Shown: piece after piece, positions 7,014-14,984 of the stretch
Layout of the letters: every line of letters begins with the position of its first letter
Position numbering within the stretch: position 1 is the first letter of the stretch
NCBI GenBank assembly: GCA_964543855.1
Contig: CAZJAD010000022.1
Coordinates: forward strand, 1 to 25,317
DNA length: 25,317 bases
Source: CAZJAD01 sp964543855
GTDB lineage: Bacteria > Electryoneota > RPQS01 > DYHQ01
Direction of reading: 5' to 3'
Program-made: the position numbers and the translations under genes
Notes under the pieces: generated by a model
Seen by the model: the letters and a program-made list of their open reading frames with translations, nothing else
Databases searched by the model: none
What the model was told of the DNA's origin: nothing

Positions 7014-9865
7014 ACCCGCTTGCCCACCGCCTGTCCGCGATCTTCGTCTTGGTGGTGGCTCTGGCTACATATCTCATAACATGCGCCAAGACGGTTTCGT
7101 TCTGGGATTGCGGTGAGTTCGCCGCGTGTTCTTATACTTTGAGCGTGCCTCATCCACCCGGGTCGCCTCTTTTCCTTCTGGTCGGGCGATTTTTCAGCCT
7201 CCTGCCGTTTCCTTCCGATATTGCATTTCGTGTCACGCTTTTCCCGGCGATTGTGAGTGCACTGGCGATATTCTTCCTGTATTTGACGATTGTGATGATC
7301 ATCCGGCATTGGCGTGGGCCGGAACGAAGCGTCAGCGACCAAATCATCGTGTATGGGAGCGGAATCATTGGCTCGCTCGCCCTCTGTTTCTCTTATAGCA
7401 TGTGGTTCAACGCGGTCGAGTCCGAGGTTTATGCGGTTTCGCAGTTTTTCACCCATATCATCGTCTGGCTCACCTTGCTTTGGAGCGAGCGGGCTGACGA
7501 GCCGGGGAGCGAGCGGATTTTGATTCTGATCGCCTATATCATGGGTCTGGCGACAGGGATTCATCTGCTCATGATTCTGACGATCCCGGCACTGGCCCTG
7601 ATCATTTATTTTCGGAAGCGTGAATTCAGTTGGGGCAGTTTTTTCTGGATGTGTGTGGCTGCGGGAGCGGCGTTCATCGCGGTCTACCCCGGGATTGTGA
7701 AGTGGTTGCCGGGCTCGGCGGCGAAAGTCGGGTACTGGTTGCCGCTTTTGGTTATCGGGTGTGTTGTTATCGCGTTTGTCTGGGCCGCGCGCGCCAAAGC
7801 TCATGTCACCGCGACGGTTCTGGCGAGCCTGTTGCTCATCGTCGTAGGTTATTCGACCTACACGATGATCTATATTCGATCGAACATGGATACGCCAATT
7901 GACGAGAACGATCCGGAGACTCCCGCCGCGTTTCTGTCGTATCTGAATCGGGAGCAGTATGGGGAGCATTCGGTCGTCGATCGCGCGTGGAACAGCGATC
8001 CAAAATACTCCTCCGAGTGGGACTTTTTCTGGCGTTATCAGATTAACAAGATGTACAACCGGTACCTGCTCTGGCAGTTTGTCGGCCGGGAAGGGGCGCC
8101 GGATCAGGAATTCCAGGATGCTGGAGTTCAGAACAGCTATATTTTCGCTTTGCCTTTCCTCCTGGGACTTCTGGGCATCGGCTATCTGTTCTATCGTGAT
8201 AAACGCATGGGGCTAATCGTCCTGGTTCTCTTTTTCATGACGGGGTATGCTGTCATTCTCTATGTAAATCAGGATGATCCACAACCTCGTGAACGGGATT
8301 ACTCGTATGTCGGCTCTTTCTACGCGTTTGCGATCTGGATAGGTTTGGGGGCCACGGCTTTGCTGGATGGTGTGGCGTCTCTATTTCGCCGACAGCGGGT
8401 CCGGCGGGGGGCACTGCTCGCCACGGGTGTTCTCTTGTTCATTCTTGCGCCGGTCATCATGCTGGCCAGGAATTTCCCCATGCAAGACCGGACGGGGAAT
8501 TATGTGGCGTGGGATTACTCGTACAACATGCTGATGTCGTGCGAGCCCTACGGCATTCTTTTTACGAACGGGGACAACGATACCTTTCCACTGTGGTATT
8601 TGCAGGAGGTGGAGGGGGTTCGCAAGGATGTTCGGGTCGCCAATCTGAGCCTTCTGAATACCGGCTGGTACATCAAGCAGCTCAGGGATCGCGAGCCGCG
8701 TGTTCCGATAAGTTTCACCGACGCTTACATTGATCGCTACATTGACCGGCGGGATGCCCAGGCGCTCTTGTCGCGCTATTGGCCCAAGGAGCGGCAGCGC
8801 ATTGAACTGGACACGCCGGAAGGCAAGATGGTCTGGAACATGCCGGCCACGCAGTATGTGCCTTACCGGTCGGAGAGCCGGGATCGAAACTTCCTGCGTG
8901 TGCAGGATGTGATGGTTCTGGACATCATTCGGACGAATTATGATCCTCGAAGGACTCGCAATCCACGCCCGATTTATTTCGCGGTGACTGTGGCTACCTC
9001 CAACCTCTGCGGTTTGCGCGACTACCTCACGATGGAGGGTCTGGCATTTCGACTGAGTCCGGCCGGAGGCAAGGTGATTGATGCCGATCGGATGCTGCTC
9101 AATGTACTGGAGGTGTATGCGGATCATTATCGTGGCTTGAACGATCCGGCGGTGCACTTTGATGACAACATCCAGAAACTTCTTCAGAACTACCGGTCGG
9201 GTTTTCTCCAGCTCGCCTATCACTACATGAATCAACCGGAAGACACGCAACGCACGACGCTGACCTATTCGCCGGGCGAGGTGAAGGCCGAGGATTTTGA
9301 CAAGCTGTCGAATCACGACAAGGCACTATTCCTTCTGGACCACATGGCATCGCTCATGCCCGAAGATGTGAATCCGATTTCGAATCCCGAACTCACCGTC
9401 CAGCTTGGGAAGATGTACTACGACCTCGGACAACCTGAGGGACTTCGGGAGCGGCTGGATCGGGTGATGCTTGCCGGCAATCTGTCGAGCTCGACGGCGG
9501 CGCGCTACGCGGCGATTTATCACCAGGTCTTTCAAGATTCGGCGAAGGTGCACCAGATTGTGGATCAGATTCTTCTTTCAGGAGATCCAAAACAGATCTC
9601 TGATGCGGGGCAGATTTTGTTCAGCGTAAGGGCTTATGCTGAGGCCGCGCGACTTTTTGAGAAGGTTCTGGAGTATGATCCAGAGGACGGCCAGGGTGTC
9701 GGCGGTCTTGCACAGTGTTATGAACGAACTCGGCGCTATGAAGACGCGATTGCTCTGATTCGGCGCTGGCTGGCGAAGCATCCCGAAGACGGTGGAGCCG
9801 CCGCACGGCTTGAGCAGTTTGAACGGTTATTGGCTGCAACATCAAGTGATTCGGAGGCGCAATGA
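7007..9865 (+). CDS. DUF2723 / GT117-type polytopic glycosyltransferase with TPR tail
   Basis: From GTG 7007 the product is 952 residues. The N-terminal half is polytopic (roughly ten hydrophobic segments up to about residue 510). It starts with the DUF2723 signature SFWDCGEF (D34, E37) and the HPPGSPL motif at 49-55. A conserved soluble motif, FTNGDNDTFPLWYLQEVEGVR, follows around residue 515-535; then comes a mixed region, and TPR repeats lie at about 865-945. DUF2723 is classed as GT117 and is related to eukaryotic TMEM260, a protein O-mannosyltransferase; GT-C enzymes use polyprenyl-phosphate sugars. The frame is also open upstream to ATG 6842, but that would overlap the previous gene by 172 bp, so GTG 7007 (7-bp overlap) is preferred even though its ribosome binding site is weak. 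Confidence 0.87.
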   Translation: MVNPLAHRLSAIFVLVVALATYLITCAKTVSFWDCGEFAACSYTLSVPHPPGSPLFLLVGRFFSLLPFPSDIAFRVTLFPAIVSALAIFFLYLTIVMIIRHWRGPERSVSDQIIVYGSGIIGSLALCFSYSMWFNAVESEVYAVSQFFTHIIVWLTLLWSERADEPGSERILILIAYIMGLATGIHLLMILTIPALALIIYFRKREFSWGSFFWMCVAAGAAFIAVYPGIVKWLPGSAAKVGYWLPLLVIGCVVIAFVWAARAKAHVTATVLASLLLIVVGYSTYTMIYIRSNMDTPIDENDPETPAAFLSYLNREQYGEHSVVDRAWNSDPKYSSEWDFFWRYQINKMYNRYLLWQFVGREGAPDQEFQDAGVQNSYIFALPFLLGLLGIGYLFYRDKRMGLIVLVLFFMTGYAVILYVNQDDPQPRERDYSYVGSFYAFAIWIGLGATALLDGVASLFRRQRVRRGALLATGVLLFILAPVIMLARNFPMQDRTGNYVAWDYSYNMLMSCEPYGILFTNGDNDTFPLWYLQEVEGVRKDVRVANLSLLNTGWYIKQLRDREPRVPISFTDAYIDRYIDRRDAQALLSRYWPKERQRIELDTPEGKMVWNMPATQYVPYRSESRDRNFLRVQDVMVLDIIRTNYDPRRTRNPRPIYFAVTVATSNLCGLRDYLTMEGLAFRLSPAGGKVIDADRMLLNVLEVYADHYRGLNDPAVHFDDNIQKLLQNYRSGFLQLAYHYMNQPEDTQRTTLTYSPGEVKAEDFDKLSNHDKALFLLDHMASLMPEDVNPISNPELTVQLGKMYYDLGQPEGLRERLDRVMLAGNLSSSTAARYAAIYHQVFQDSAKVHQIVDQILLSGDPKQISDAGQILFSVRAYAEAARLFEKVLEYDPEDGQGVGGLAQCYERTRRYEDAIALIRRWLAKHPEDGGAAARLEQFERLLAATSSDSEAQ

Positions 9866-10599
9866 AGCGACAAATGATACTTGGAGCTTTGCTCTCGCTC
9901 GCACTGCTTCTTTCGTTGGGTATTGGGAGGGTGTGGGCCTTCGATGATCCCCACAAATACGGGGTCGAATTCCGGGGCGGTTTCTCTCTTTATCAGGTTT
10001 CGGACACGCGAGATGTTCTGGACTATTACGGGAGTTCGGTGTCGGCGACACTGACGGAGAATTATGCCGGTCCTTCCGGCGGTATCTCACTTCTATGGCG
10101 GCAGGAGAAGCATTTCCAGTGGAACATCGGTTTCAACTCTCTATTGAATTTCGAGAGCGAAGCTCGATGGCAAGACACGAGCCTCACTTTCTCGGCTCGT
10201 GCGACGGAGATATTTGTGCTGGGGAATCTTGTCTTCGAGCCAGTCCGGGGAATTTATGCGTATTTGGGTGGCGGTGTGGATTTCCTGATTGCCAAACAGG
10301 ACATACTGTGGGAACCGGGGAGTTCCGTGTTTGACGGCACCGGGCGCACCTTCGGCATCATGGCAAATGGAGCGCTGGAGATTCCGCTGGGGCGCCGTGT
10401 TGGAGTGAGTTTGGGGGGTGGCTATCGCCAGGCCGCTGTCACTGAGATGATTAATGAGGGTTTCGATGATGTGCGTGCGAAGGTTGTGCATCCGCTGGTG
10501 AGTCGAGCTTGGGAAGCGGACTTCAGCGGTCCCTTCGCGACGGTGGGTTTGCGGGTTTATTTCGATCCGATGACGAAACCCATAGACTTCTCCCAGTAG
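9862..10599 (+). CDS. Outer-membrane beta-barrel-like protein
   Basis: The ATG lies in an ATGA overlap with the DUF2723 gene. The 245-residue product has a textbook signal peptide (residues 1-26, cut after RVWA). About 220 residues follow with alternating hydrophobic/polar strands, Gly-rich turns and paired patterns such as YLGGGVDFLI and VSLGGGYRQA, and the chain ends in a strand containing VGLRVYF. This resembles the OmpW/OmpA-like eight-stranded barrel proteins, but I do not recognise the family. It is the last gene before a Rho-independent terminator, so it belongs to the glycosyltransferase operon and could be an acceptor or carrier for that system; that role is speculative. Confidence 0.75.
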   Translation: MKRQMILGALLSLALLLSLGIGRVWAFDDPHKYGVEFRGGFSLYQVSDTRDVLDYYGSSVSATLTENYAGPSGGISLLWRQEKHFQWNIGFNSLLNFESEARWQDTSLTFSARATEIFVLGNLVFEPVRGIYAYLGGGVDFLIAKQDILWEPGSSVFDGTGRTFGIMANGALEIPLGRRVGVSLGGGYRQAAVTEMINEGFDDVRAKVVHPLVSRAWEADFSGPFATVGLRVYFDPMTKPIDFSQ

Positions 10600-10617
10600 A
10601 CAAGGGTGTGTTGCCCT

Positions 10618-10648
10618 TTGGCGGTCTGGACCATCCCACGTATTTAAT
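10618..10648 (+). promoter_or_regulatory. Possible purE promoter nested in the terminator
   Basis: TTGGCG (10618-10623) and TTTAAT (10643-10648, five of six matches to TATAAT) are 19 nt apart, longer than ideal. Only 26 nt separate the terminator T-tract from the purE start codon, so a promoter for purE would have to overlap the hairpin or lie upstream. Weak evidence. Confidence 0.22.
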
Positions 10649-10667
10649 AACCGTGTGATGGTCTTTT
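10629..10667 (+). terminator. Rho-independent terminator
   Basis: A 12-bp stem with one mismatch (left arm GACCATCCCACG at 10629-10640, right arm CGTGTGATGGTC at 10652-10663) encloses an 11-nt AT-rich loop and is followed by TTTT (10664-10667). It lies 29 nt after the beta-barrel gene and ends that transcription unit. The T-tract is short but the stem is strong. Confidence 0.8.
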
Positions 10668-10693
10668 GCTCAAGGAAATGTGAGGGGTAGTTC

Positions 10694-11152
10694 TTGCCAC
10701 AAGTCTTCATTTTCATTGGTTCCGAGTCCGACCGTGAATATCTCTCGGGTATAGACGACTACCTGAGTTACTTCGGTATCAGCTACGAGCTGGCGGTCTG
10801 CTCGGCACACCGGGATCCCGAGGGGCTTCAAGCGCGATTGGCTGAAGCCGAGAAACAGGGCGGGGAGGTGATTATCGCGGCCGCGGGGATGGCAGCGCAT
10901 CTGGCCGGCGCTTGTGCCGCGCGCACAATCCTACCTGTCATTGGAGTTCCCTTGCCGGGCTCTTCTTTTGACGGACTCGATGCACTGCTGGCGACCGTGC
11001 AAATGCCAGCGGGTGTGCCCGTGGCCACTCTGGCTGTGGGTCGGGCAGGAGCAGTGAATGCGGCCGTATTAGCCGCCCAGATTATCGCTCGGAAGTCCGA
11101 GGCGGTGGCTCAGAAACTCAGATCGTTCAAAAGCAGGGGATGCAGACTGTGA
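10694..11152 (+). CDS. purE: PurE, N5-carboxyaminoimidazole ribonucleotide mutase
   Basis: PurE converts N5-CAIR to 4-carboxy-AIR in de novo purine synthesis. The 152-residue protein starts at TTG 10694, with GAGGGG six nt upstream as ribosome binding site. It has the phosphate-binding GSESD (residues 9-13), the catalytic SAHRDP loop (His39), the AAHLAG motif and the QMPAGVPVATLAVG segment of class I PurE (the class that works with PurK), and none of the SAHK/AGRSN features of class II AIR carboxylases. No purK lies next to it, so its partner must be elsewhere. The downstream glycosyltransferase overlaps it by 4 bp, an unusual genomic pairing. Confidence 0.93.
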   Translation: MPQVFIFIGSESDREYLSGIDDYLSYFGISYELAVCSAHRDPEGLQARLAEAEKQGGEVIIAAAGMAAHLAGACAARTILPVIGVPLPGSSFDGLDALLATVQMPAGVPVATLAVGRAGAVNAAVLAAQIIARKSEAVAQKLRSFKSRGCRL

Positions 11153-11865
11153 GAGGTCTCATTGTCATTCCTACCTACAATGAGTTGGACAATATTGGCC
11201 AACTTCTCGACGCCGTGTACGAGCAGAATCTCGGTCTCGACATTCTGATTGTAGATGACAATTCGCCGGATGGTACGGCGGCGTACATCAGGGAGCGCCA
11301 GCAGACCGAGCCTCGGTTGAAGCTCATCGAGCGACCCGGTAAACTGGGCCTGGGCACGGCGTATGTGGCGGGATTCAAGTTCGCGATCCGGGAGGGGTAC
11401 GATTTTGTCTTCGAGATGGACGCGGATTTCTCCCACGATCCTCGCGATGTGCCCCGACTTATGGAGAAAATCGGGGACTATGATTTCGTGATTGGATCGC
11501 GCTATGTTGATGGTATTTCTGTCGTCAATTGGCCGCTGAGGCGGCTGATGCTCTCATGTTTTGCAGCGTGGTATACGCGCGTTATCACCGGGATGCCGAT
11601 CAAGGACCCGACCGGTGGCTTCAAATGCTGGAGCATCAAGACTCTGAAGGCCATCGACCTTGATCAGGTAAAATCCGGTGGCTACTCGTTCCAGATAGAA
11701 ATGAATTTCAAGGCTTGGAAGAAAGGCTTCCGCTTTTGCGAAATCCCGATTATCTTCGTTGAGCGGAAAGTCGGCACTTCCAAGATGTCGAAGGCGATTG
11801 TCAGGGAGGCGGTTTTCATGGTGTGGAGCCTGCGCCTCAGAAGCATATTGGGCAAGATTCGATGA
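11149..11865 (+). CDS. Polyprenyl-phosphate mannose/glycose synthase (Dpm1-like GT2)
   Basis: This 238-residue protein (from GTG 11149, inside a GTGA overlap with purE and about 9 nt after AGGGG; ATG 11140 is the alternative) matches the soluble Dpm1/Ppm1-type family throughout. It has LIVIPTYNE at the N-terminus, DDNSPDGT, the catalytic MDADFSHDP with its DxD-like motif, GSRYVDG, DPTGGFKCW, and the EIPIIFVER stretch with GxSKMS near the end. Enzymes of this family transfer mannose (or another hexose) from a nucleotide donor to a polyprenyl phosphate on the cytoplasmic side. There is no C-terminal membrane domain, as in Dpm1 of soluble type. It could feed the GT117 protein encoded upstream. 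Confidence 0.9.
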   Translation: MRGLIVIPTYNELDNIGQLLDAVYEQNLGLDILIVDDNSPDGTAAYIRERQQTEPRLKLIERPGKLGLGTAYVAGFKFAIREGYDFVFEMDADFSHDPRDVPRLMEKIGDYDFVIGSRYVDGISVVNWPLRRLMLSCFAAWYTRVITGMPIKDPTGGFKCWSIKTLKAIDLDQVKSGGYSFQIEMNFKAWKKGFRFCEIPIIFVERKVGTSKMSKAIVREAVFMVWSLRLRSILGKIR

Positions 11866-12746
11866 CCGATCGCGGGAGCGTCGCCGTCGTCATTGTGAAC
11901 TACAATGTGCGCGATCTTTTGGATCAGGCACTGCGTTCACTCTATGAGACTGCGCCGACTCTGGTCGGTGAGATCTGGGTCGTGGACAACGCGTCGACGG
12001 ACGACTCGGTCGAATTCCTCAAGCGCCATTGGCCGCAGGTAAATGTCATCTGCAACGAGGAGAATCGCGGCTTTGGCAGAGCCAATAACCAGGGCATTCT
12101 GAAGTCGACCTCCAAGTATATCCTGATCTTGAATCCGGACACCTTGGTGCAGCGTGGCGCTCTGCAGGAGCTTGTGGAATTCATGGAGAGCCGCCCACAG
12201 GCGGGAGCGTGTGGTCCAAAGATCGTCAGCCCCGAAGGGCGGTTTCGTCCGGAGTGTCGTCGTGGCTTTCCGACGCCGCTGGCGGCGTTCAGCCGGCTTT
12301 TCGGCCTGTCCACGCTCTTTCCGCGCAGTCGCCTGTTCGGGAAGTACCATCTCACTTATCTGGAGCCTGACTACGAAACGCAGGTCGACGCGCTGAGTGG
12401 TGCCTGTATGGTCGTGCGGCGCGAGGCCGCTGATCCGGTGGGGTACTTCGACGAAGAGTACTTCCTTTATGGGGAAGATATTGACTGGTGCTGGCGCATG
12501 AAGCGTGCGGGGTGGGAGATCTGGTACATCCCGCGGGCATCGATTACCCATGTCAAGGGCGCCAGCATGCGGCGCAGTCCGGGTCGGCCGGATTGGTTTT
12601 TCTTCGAGGCCATGCGCGTCTTTGTACGCAAGCATCTTCGCGACCGGTATCCGCCGCCTCTGTTGTGGCTTCTCGATACCGGAATTCGCCTGCGAGGTTG
12701 GCTCGGGTTTTTCTTTCCGTGGCTTCGCAAGGCGGGGCGTTCATAG
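11862..12746 (+). CDS. Family 2 glycosyltransferase (WbbL-like)
   Basis: The start is the ATG of an ATGA overlap with the Dpm1-like gene; an upstream in-frame start at 11823 lies inside that gene and is not needed. The 294-residue product has VAVVIVNYNV at its N-terminus, VDNASTDDS, NRGFGRANNQG, the ILNPDT donor/metal site, and FLYGEDIDWCWRMKRAGW on the acceptor side, all diagnostic of the rhamnosyltransferase-like GT2 group that builds O-antigen or other surface glycans. It ends in a hydrophobic, basic stretch that may touch the membrane. Donor and acceptor sugars are unknown. The next gene, accA, starts 13 nt later. Confidence 0.9.
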   Translation: MTDRGSVAVVIVNYNVRDLLDQALRSLYETAPTLVGEIWVVDNASTDDSVEFLKRHWPQVNVICNEENRGFGRANNQGILKSTSKYILILNPDTLVQRGALQELVEFMESRPQAGACGPKIVSPEGRFRPECRRGFPTPLAAFSRLFGLSTLFPRSRLFGKYHLTYLEPDYETQVDALSGACMVVRREAADPVGYFDEEYFLYGEDIDWCWRMKRAGWEIWYIPRASITHVKGASMRRSPGRPDWFFFEAMRVFVRKHLRDRYPPPLLWLLDTGIRLRGWLGFFFPWLRKAGRS

Positions 12747-12748
12747 CA

Positions 12749-12753
12749 GGGAG
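12749..12753 (+). promoter_or_regulatory. Ribosome binding site fixing the accA start
   Basis: GGGAG lies 6 nt before GTG 12760. It selects that codon over the long upstream extension of the same frame into the preceding glycosyltransferase. Confidence 0.6.
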
Positions 12754-12759
12754 TTGGCT

Positions 12760-13776
12760 GTGGCACGTTCACCGGCGGATCTACCTCCAGGTTCAGGGGC
12801 TGGGCGGAGCAGCCTGCGCAACGGCTATGTTCTCGATTTCGAGAAGCCGGTCGCCGAGCTGGAACAAAAGATCGCTGAGATGAAGCAGATTACCCGCTCC
12901 AGCGGCATGCGTTCGCTTTCGGAAGAAATCCGGCGCATGGAGAAGAAAGCGGCCAAGCTGAAGCAGGAGATCTATCGCAAGCTGTCCCGATGGCAGAAAG
13001 TTCAGATGGCGCGGCATCCACAGAGGCCCTACACTCTTGACTACATCGCGCGGATCTGCTCGAGCTGGACAGAATTTCATGGCGACCGGTGCTACGCCGA
13101 TGACAAAGCCATCGTGGGAGGACTGGCGAAGATTGACGATGTGCCTGTCGTTATTATCGGCCACCAGAAGGGTCGTGGGACGAAAGAGAATCTCAAGCGC
13201 AATTTCGGGATGCCGAATCCGGAAGGCTATCGCAAGGCTCTGCGTCTGATGATGCTCTCGGCGAAGTTCAATCGTCCGGTCGTGACTTTCATAGATACCC
13301 CGGGGGCTTACCCGGGAGTGGGTGCCGAAGAGCGAGGCCAGGCCGAAGCTATCGCGCACAACCTTTTTGAGATGTCCCGGCTACCTGTTCCGATTGTGAC
13401 GATTGTCATCGGCGAGGGCGGCAGCGGCGGCGCACTCGCTATCTCGGTCGCCGACCGGATCTATATGCTGGAGCATGCCATTTATTCGGTCATCAGTCCG
13501 GAAGGGTGTGCGTCGATTCTCTACCGCGACGCTTCGGAAGCAGAACGGGCTGCGGATGCCTTGAAACTCACCGCTCCGGATCTGCACAGCATGAAGATCA
13601 TCGACGGGATTCTGGAGGAGCCGCTGGGAGGCGCGCACCGCGATATGGACAAGATGGCTGCACTCATCAAGAAGACGATTCTGTCGACACTGAAGGACCT
13701 CGGTCGGCTTCCGAAGGAGGAGCTTATCCGCGCTCGGCACGAGAAATATGCGAGAATCGGTTTCTGGCTGGAATAG
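12760..13776 (+). CDS. accA: AccA, acetyl-CoA carboxylase carboxyltransferase alpha subunit
   Basis: AccA pairs with AccD to move the carboxyl group from carboxybiotin to acetyl-CoA, giving malonyl-CoA for fatty acid synthesis. The product is 338 residues from GTG 12760, close to the family norm of about 320, with an N-terminal helical region (LDFEKPVAELEQKI) followed by the crotonase-fold core. Typical AccA motifs are present: RHPQRPYTLDYI, FHGDRCYADD, GHQKGRGTKENL, FIDTPGAYPG, GEGGSGGALAI and YSVISPEGCASIL. The first 20 residues are Pro/Gly/Ser-rich and extra. accD is not in the window. The frame is open back to 12505 but that is inside the preceding gene. Confidence 0.94.
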   Translation: MARSPADLPPGSGAGRSSLRNGYVLDFEKPVAELEQKIAEMKQITRSSGMRSLSEEIRRMEKKAAKLKQEIYRKLSRWQKVQMARHPQRPYTLDYIARICSSWTEFHGDRCYADDKAIVGGLAKIDDVPVVIIGHQKGRGTKENLKRNFGMPNPEGYRKALRLMMLSAKFNRPVVTFIDTPGAYPGVGAEERGQAEAIAHNLFEMSRLPVPIVTIVIGEGGSGGALAISVADRIYMLEHAIYSVISPEGCASILYRDASEAERAADALKLTAPDLHSMKIIDGILEEPLGGAHRDMDKMAALIKKTILSTLKDLGRLPKEELIRARHEKYARIGFWLE

Positions 13777-13807
13777 GGGTGGTCCGGTTTGTGAAGGGAC
13801 CACCTCG

Positions 13808-14182
13808 GTGCGTGTCCGTTACGCCGAGACGGACGCCATGGGGTGGGTCTACTACGGGCGCTATTTCACTTACTTCGAGATCGGGCGCACGGAGCTGATG
13901 AGGGAGGCATGGCGCCCATACGCGGACATTGAGAAGGACGGCTACCGTCTACCTGTCGTTTCGACAGGTTGTCGTTTTCTGGCGGGTGCCAGATACGACG
14001 ACTTTCTGCGGATTGTGACCCGCGTTTCCCTCGCATCGGCCTACCGCCTGCGTTTCGATTACCGAGTCTTTCATGGCGACAAGATGCTCTGTGAAGGTTT
14101 CACAGAACACTGTTTCGTGGGGCCGGGAGAGAAGCTGACGAGAGTGCCCGAGGATCTGGCGGACAGGATTCAACGCCCATGA
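13808..14182 (+). CDS. YbgC/FadM-like acyl-CoA thioesterase (hotdog fold)
   Basis: The 124-residue product has the 4-hydroxybenzoyl-CoA thioesterase signature VRYAETDAMGWVYYG, with the catalytic Asp in ETDAMG, followed by the long helix FEIGRTELMREAW and four strands typical of a single hotdog domain. It hydrolyses acyl-CoA esters; the natural substrate cannot be deduced. GTG 13808 is chosen because GAAGGGA lies about 8 nt upstream; the only other start, ATG 13748, would add 20 residues and overlap accA by 29 nt. It overlaps the epimerase gene by 4 bp. Confidence 0.85.
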   Translation: MRVRYAETDAMGWVYYGRYFTYFEIGRTELMREAWRPYADIEKDGYRLPVVSTGCRFLAGARYDDFLRIVTRVSLASAYRLRFDYRVFHGDKMLCEGFTEHCFVGPGEKLTRVPEDLADRIQRP

Positions 14183-14982
14183 AAGGAACGGTTCTGCTGA
14201 CGGGAGGCACNNNNNNNNNNNNNNNNNNNNNNNNNNNNNNNNNNNNNNNNNNNNNNNNNNNNNNNNNNNNNNNNNNNNNNNNNNNNNNNNNNNNNNNNNN
14301 NNNNNNNNNNCGGCGTTTCGTCTTCTGTTCATCGCAAGCGGCGGCAGGGCCGGCCACCAATGAGCGACCGCGAGTCGAGGAGGATCGGCCGGAGCCTCTT
14401 ACGGATTACGGGGCCTCGAAGCTGGAGGGTGAGAAGGCGGTGCGGGAGGCCGACGGGGATTTGGAGTGGGTAGTTCTTCGACCTTCGGCGATCTTCGGCC
14501 CTCGCGACAGCCAGTTCCTTCCGATTTTTCGGACGGTCATGAAATTGCGGCGCTACCCGGTTCTCGGCAGTGAGGAGCGACACTACAGTTGGATATATGT
14601 CCGCGATTTTGTCGCAGCACTGAGAACTGTTGCCGAAGTGGAAGAAGGTCTCGGCGAGACCTACTTCGTCGCGAGTGAGCAGCCGACGACCTGGCGGGAG
14701 GTGTCGCGGGTCACCGCTTCGGTGCGAGGCATTGAGATTCGGCCGTTTCCGACGATTCCTTTGCCCGTCTTGAAAGCGGCGGCTCGCGTTTGTGAGTGGG
14801 TGGCGCAGCTTCAGGGCAAAGCCGCCCTTTTCAATCGACAGAAGCTGGCCGAGATTACGGCGCCCGGGTGGGTTGTCAGTTCTGAGAAGATATTTCGGGC
14901 ACTGGGAATTCGCTGTCAGATTTCCCTTGAGGATGCCGTGACTGAGACGGTCAGGTGGTATGAAGAGCAGGGCTTGTTGTAG
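14179..14982 (+). CDS. NAD-dependent epimerase/dehydratase (extended SDR), interrupted by a sequence gap
   Basis: The ATG lies in an ATGA overlap with the thioesterase. Only the first ten residues (MKGTVLLTGG, start of the Rossmann strand and GxxGxxG loop) precede the 100-N gap. After it the protein resumes with RRFVFCSSQAAAGP, then the catalytic YGASK (Tyr-x-x-x-Lys), LRPSAIFGPRD, and a C-terminal substrate domain to TVRWYEEQGLL. This is an extended short-chain dehydrogenase of the NAD-dependent epimerase group, acting on a nucleotide sugar or a related substrate such as a dihydroflavonol-like or sterol-like ketone. Most of the cofactor domain is hidden. The flanking frames agree with a gap of 3n+1 bases. 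Confidence 0.82.
   Translation: MKGTVLLTGGXXXXXXXXXXXXXXXXXXXXXXXXXXXXXXXXXXRRFVFCSSQAAAGPATNERPRVEEDRPEPLTDYGASKLEGEKAVREADGDLEWVVLRPSAIFGPRDSQFLPIFRTVMKLRRYPVLGSEERHYSWIYVRDFVAALRTVAEVEEGLGETYFVASEQPTTWREVSRVTASVRGIEIRPFPTIPLPVLKAAARVCEWVAQLQGKAALFNRQKLAEITAPGWVVSSEKIFRALGIRCQISLEDAVTETVRWYEEQGLL
14211..14310. other. 100-N scaffold gap inside the epimerase gene
   Basis: Exactly 100 N, a conventional placeholder for a gap of unknown size. The hidden part should be about 85-100 residues (roughly 250-300 nt) by comparison with extended SDR proteins, so the true gap is probably longer than shown. Confidence 0.9.
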
Positions 14983-14984
14983 CG

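Noticed and set aside
8381..9316. 311-codon - strand frame inside the DUF2723 gene
   Set aside because: Antisense to conserved DUF2723 motifs, no signal or domain seen.
10694..11152. PurE Gly-to-Met change before AAHLAG as a sign of altered activity
   Set aside because: I believe Met at this place occurs in other class I PurE proteins and the catalytic His39 loop is intact, so it is not treated as unusual.
12505..12759. 5' extension of the accA frame
   Set aside because: It overlaps the glycosyltransferase by 240 nt in another frame and has no AccA homology; GTG 12760 with a good ribosome binding site explains the gene.
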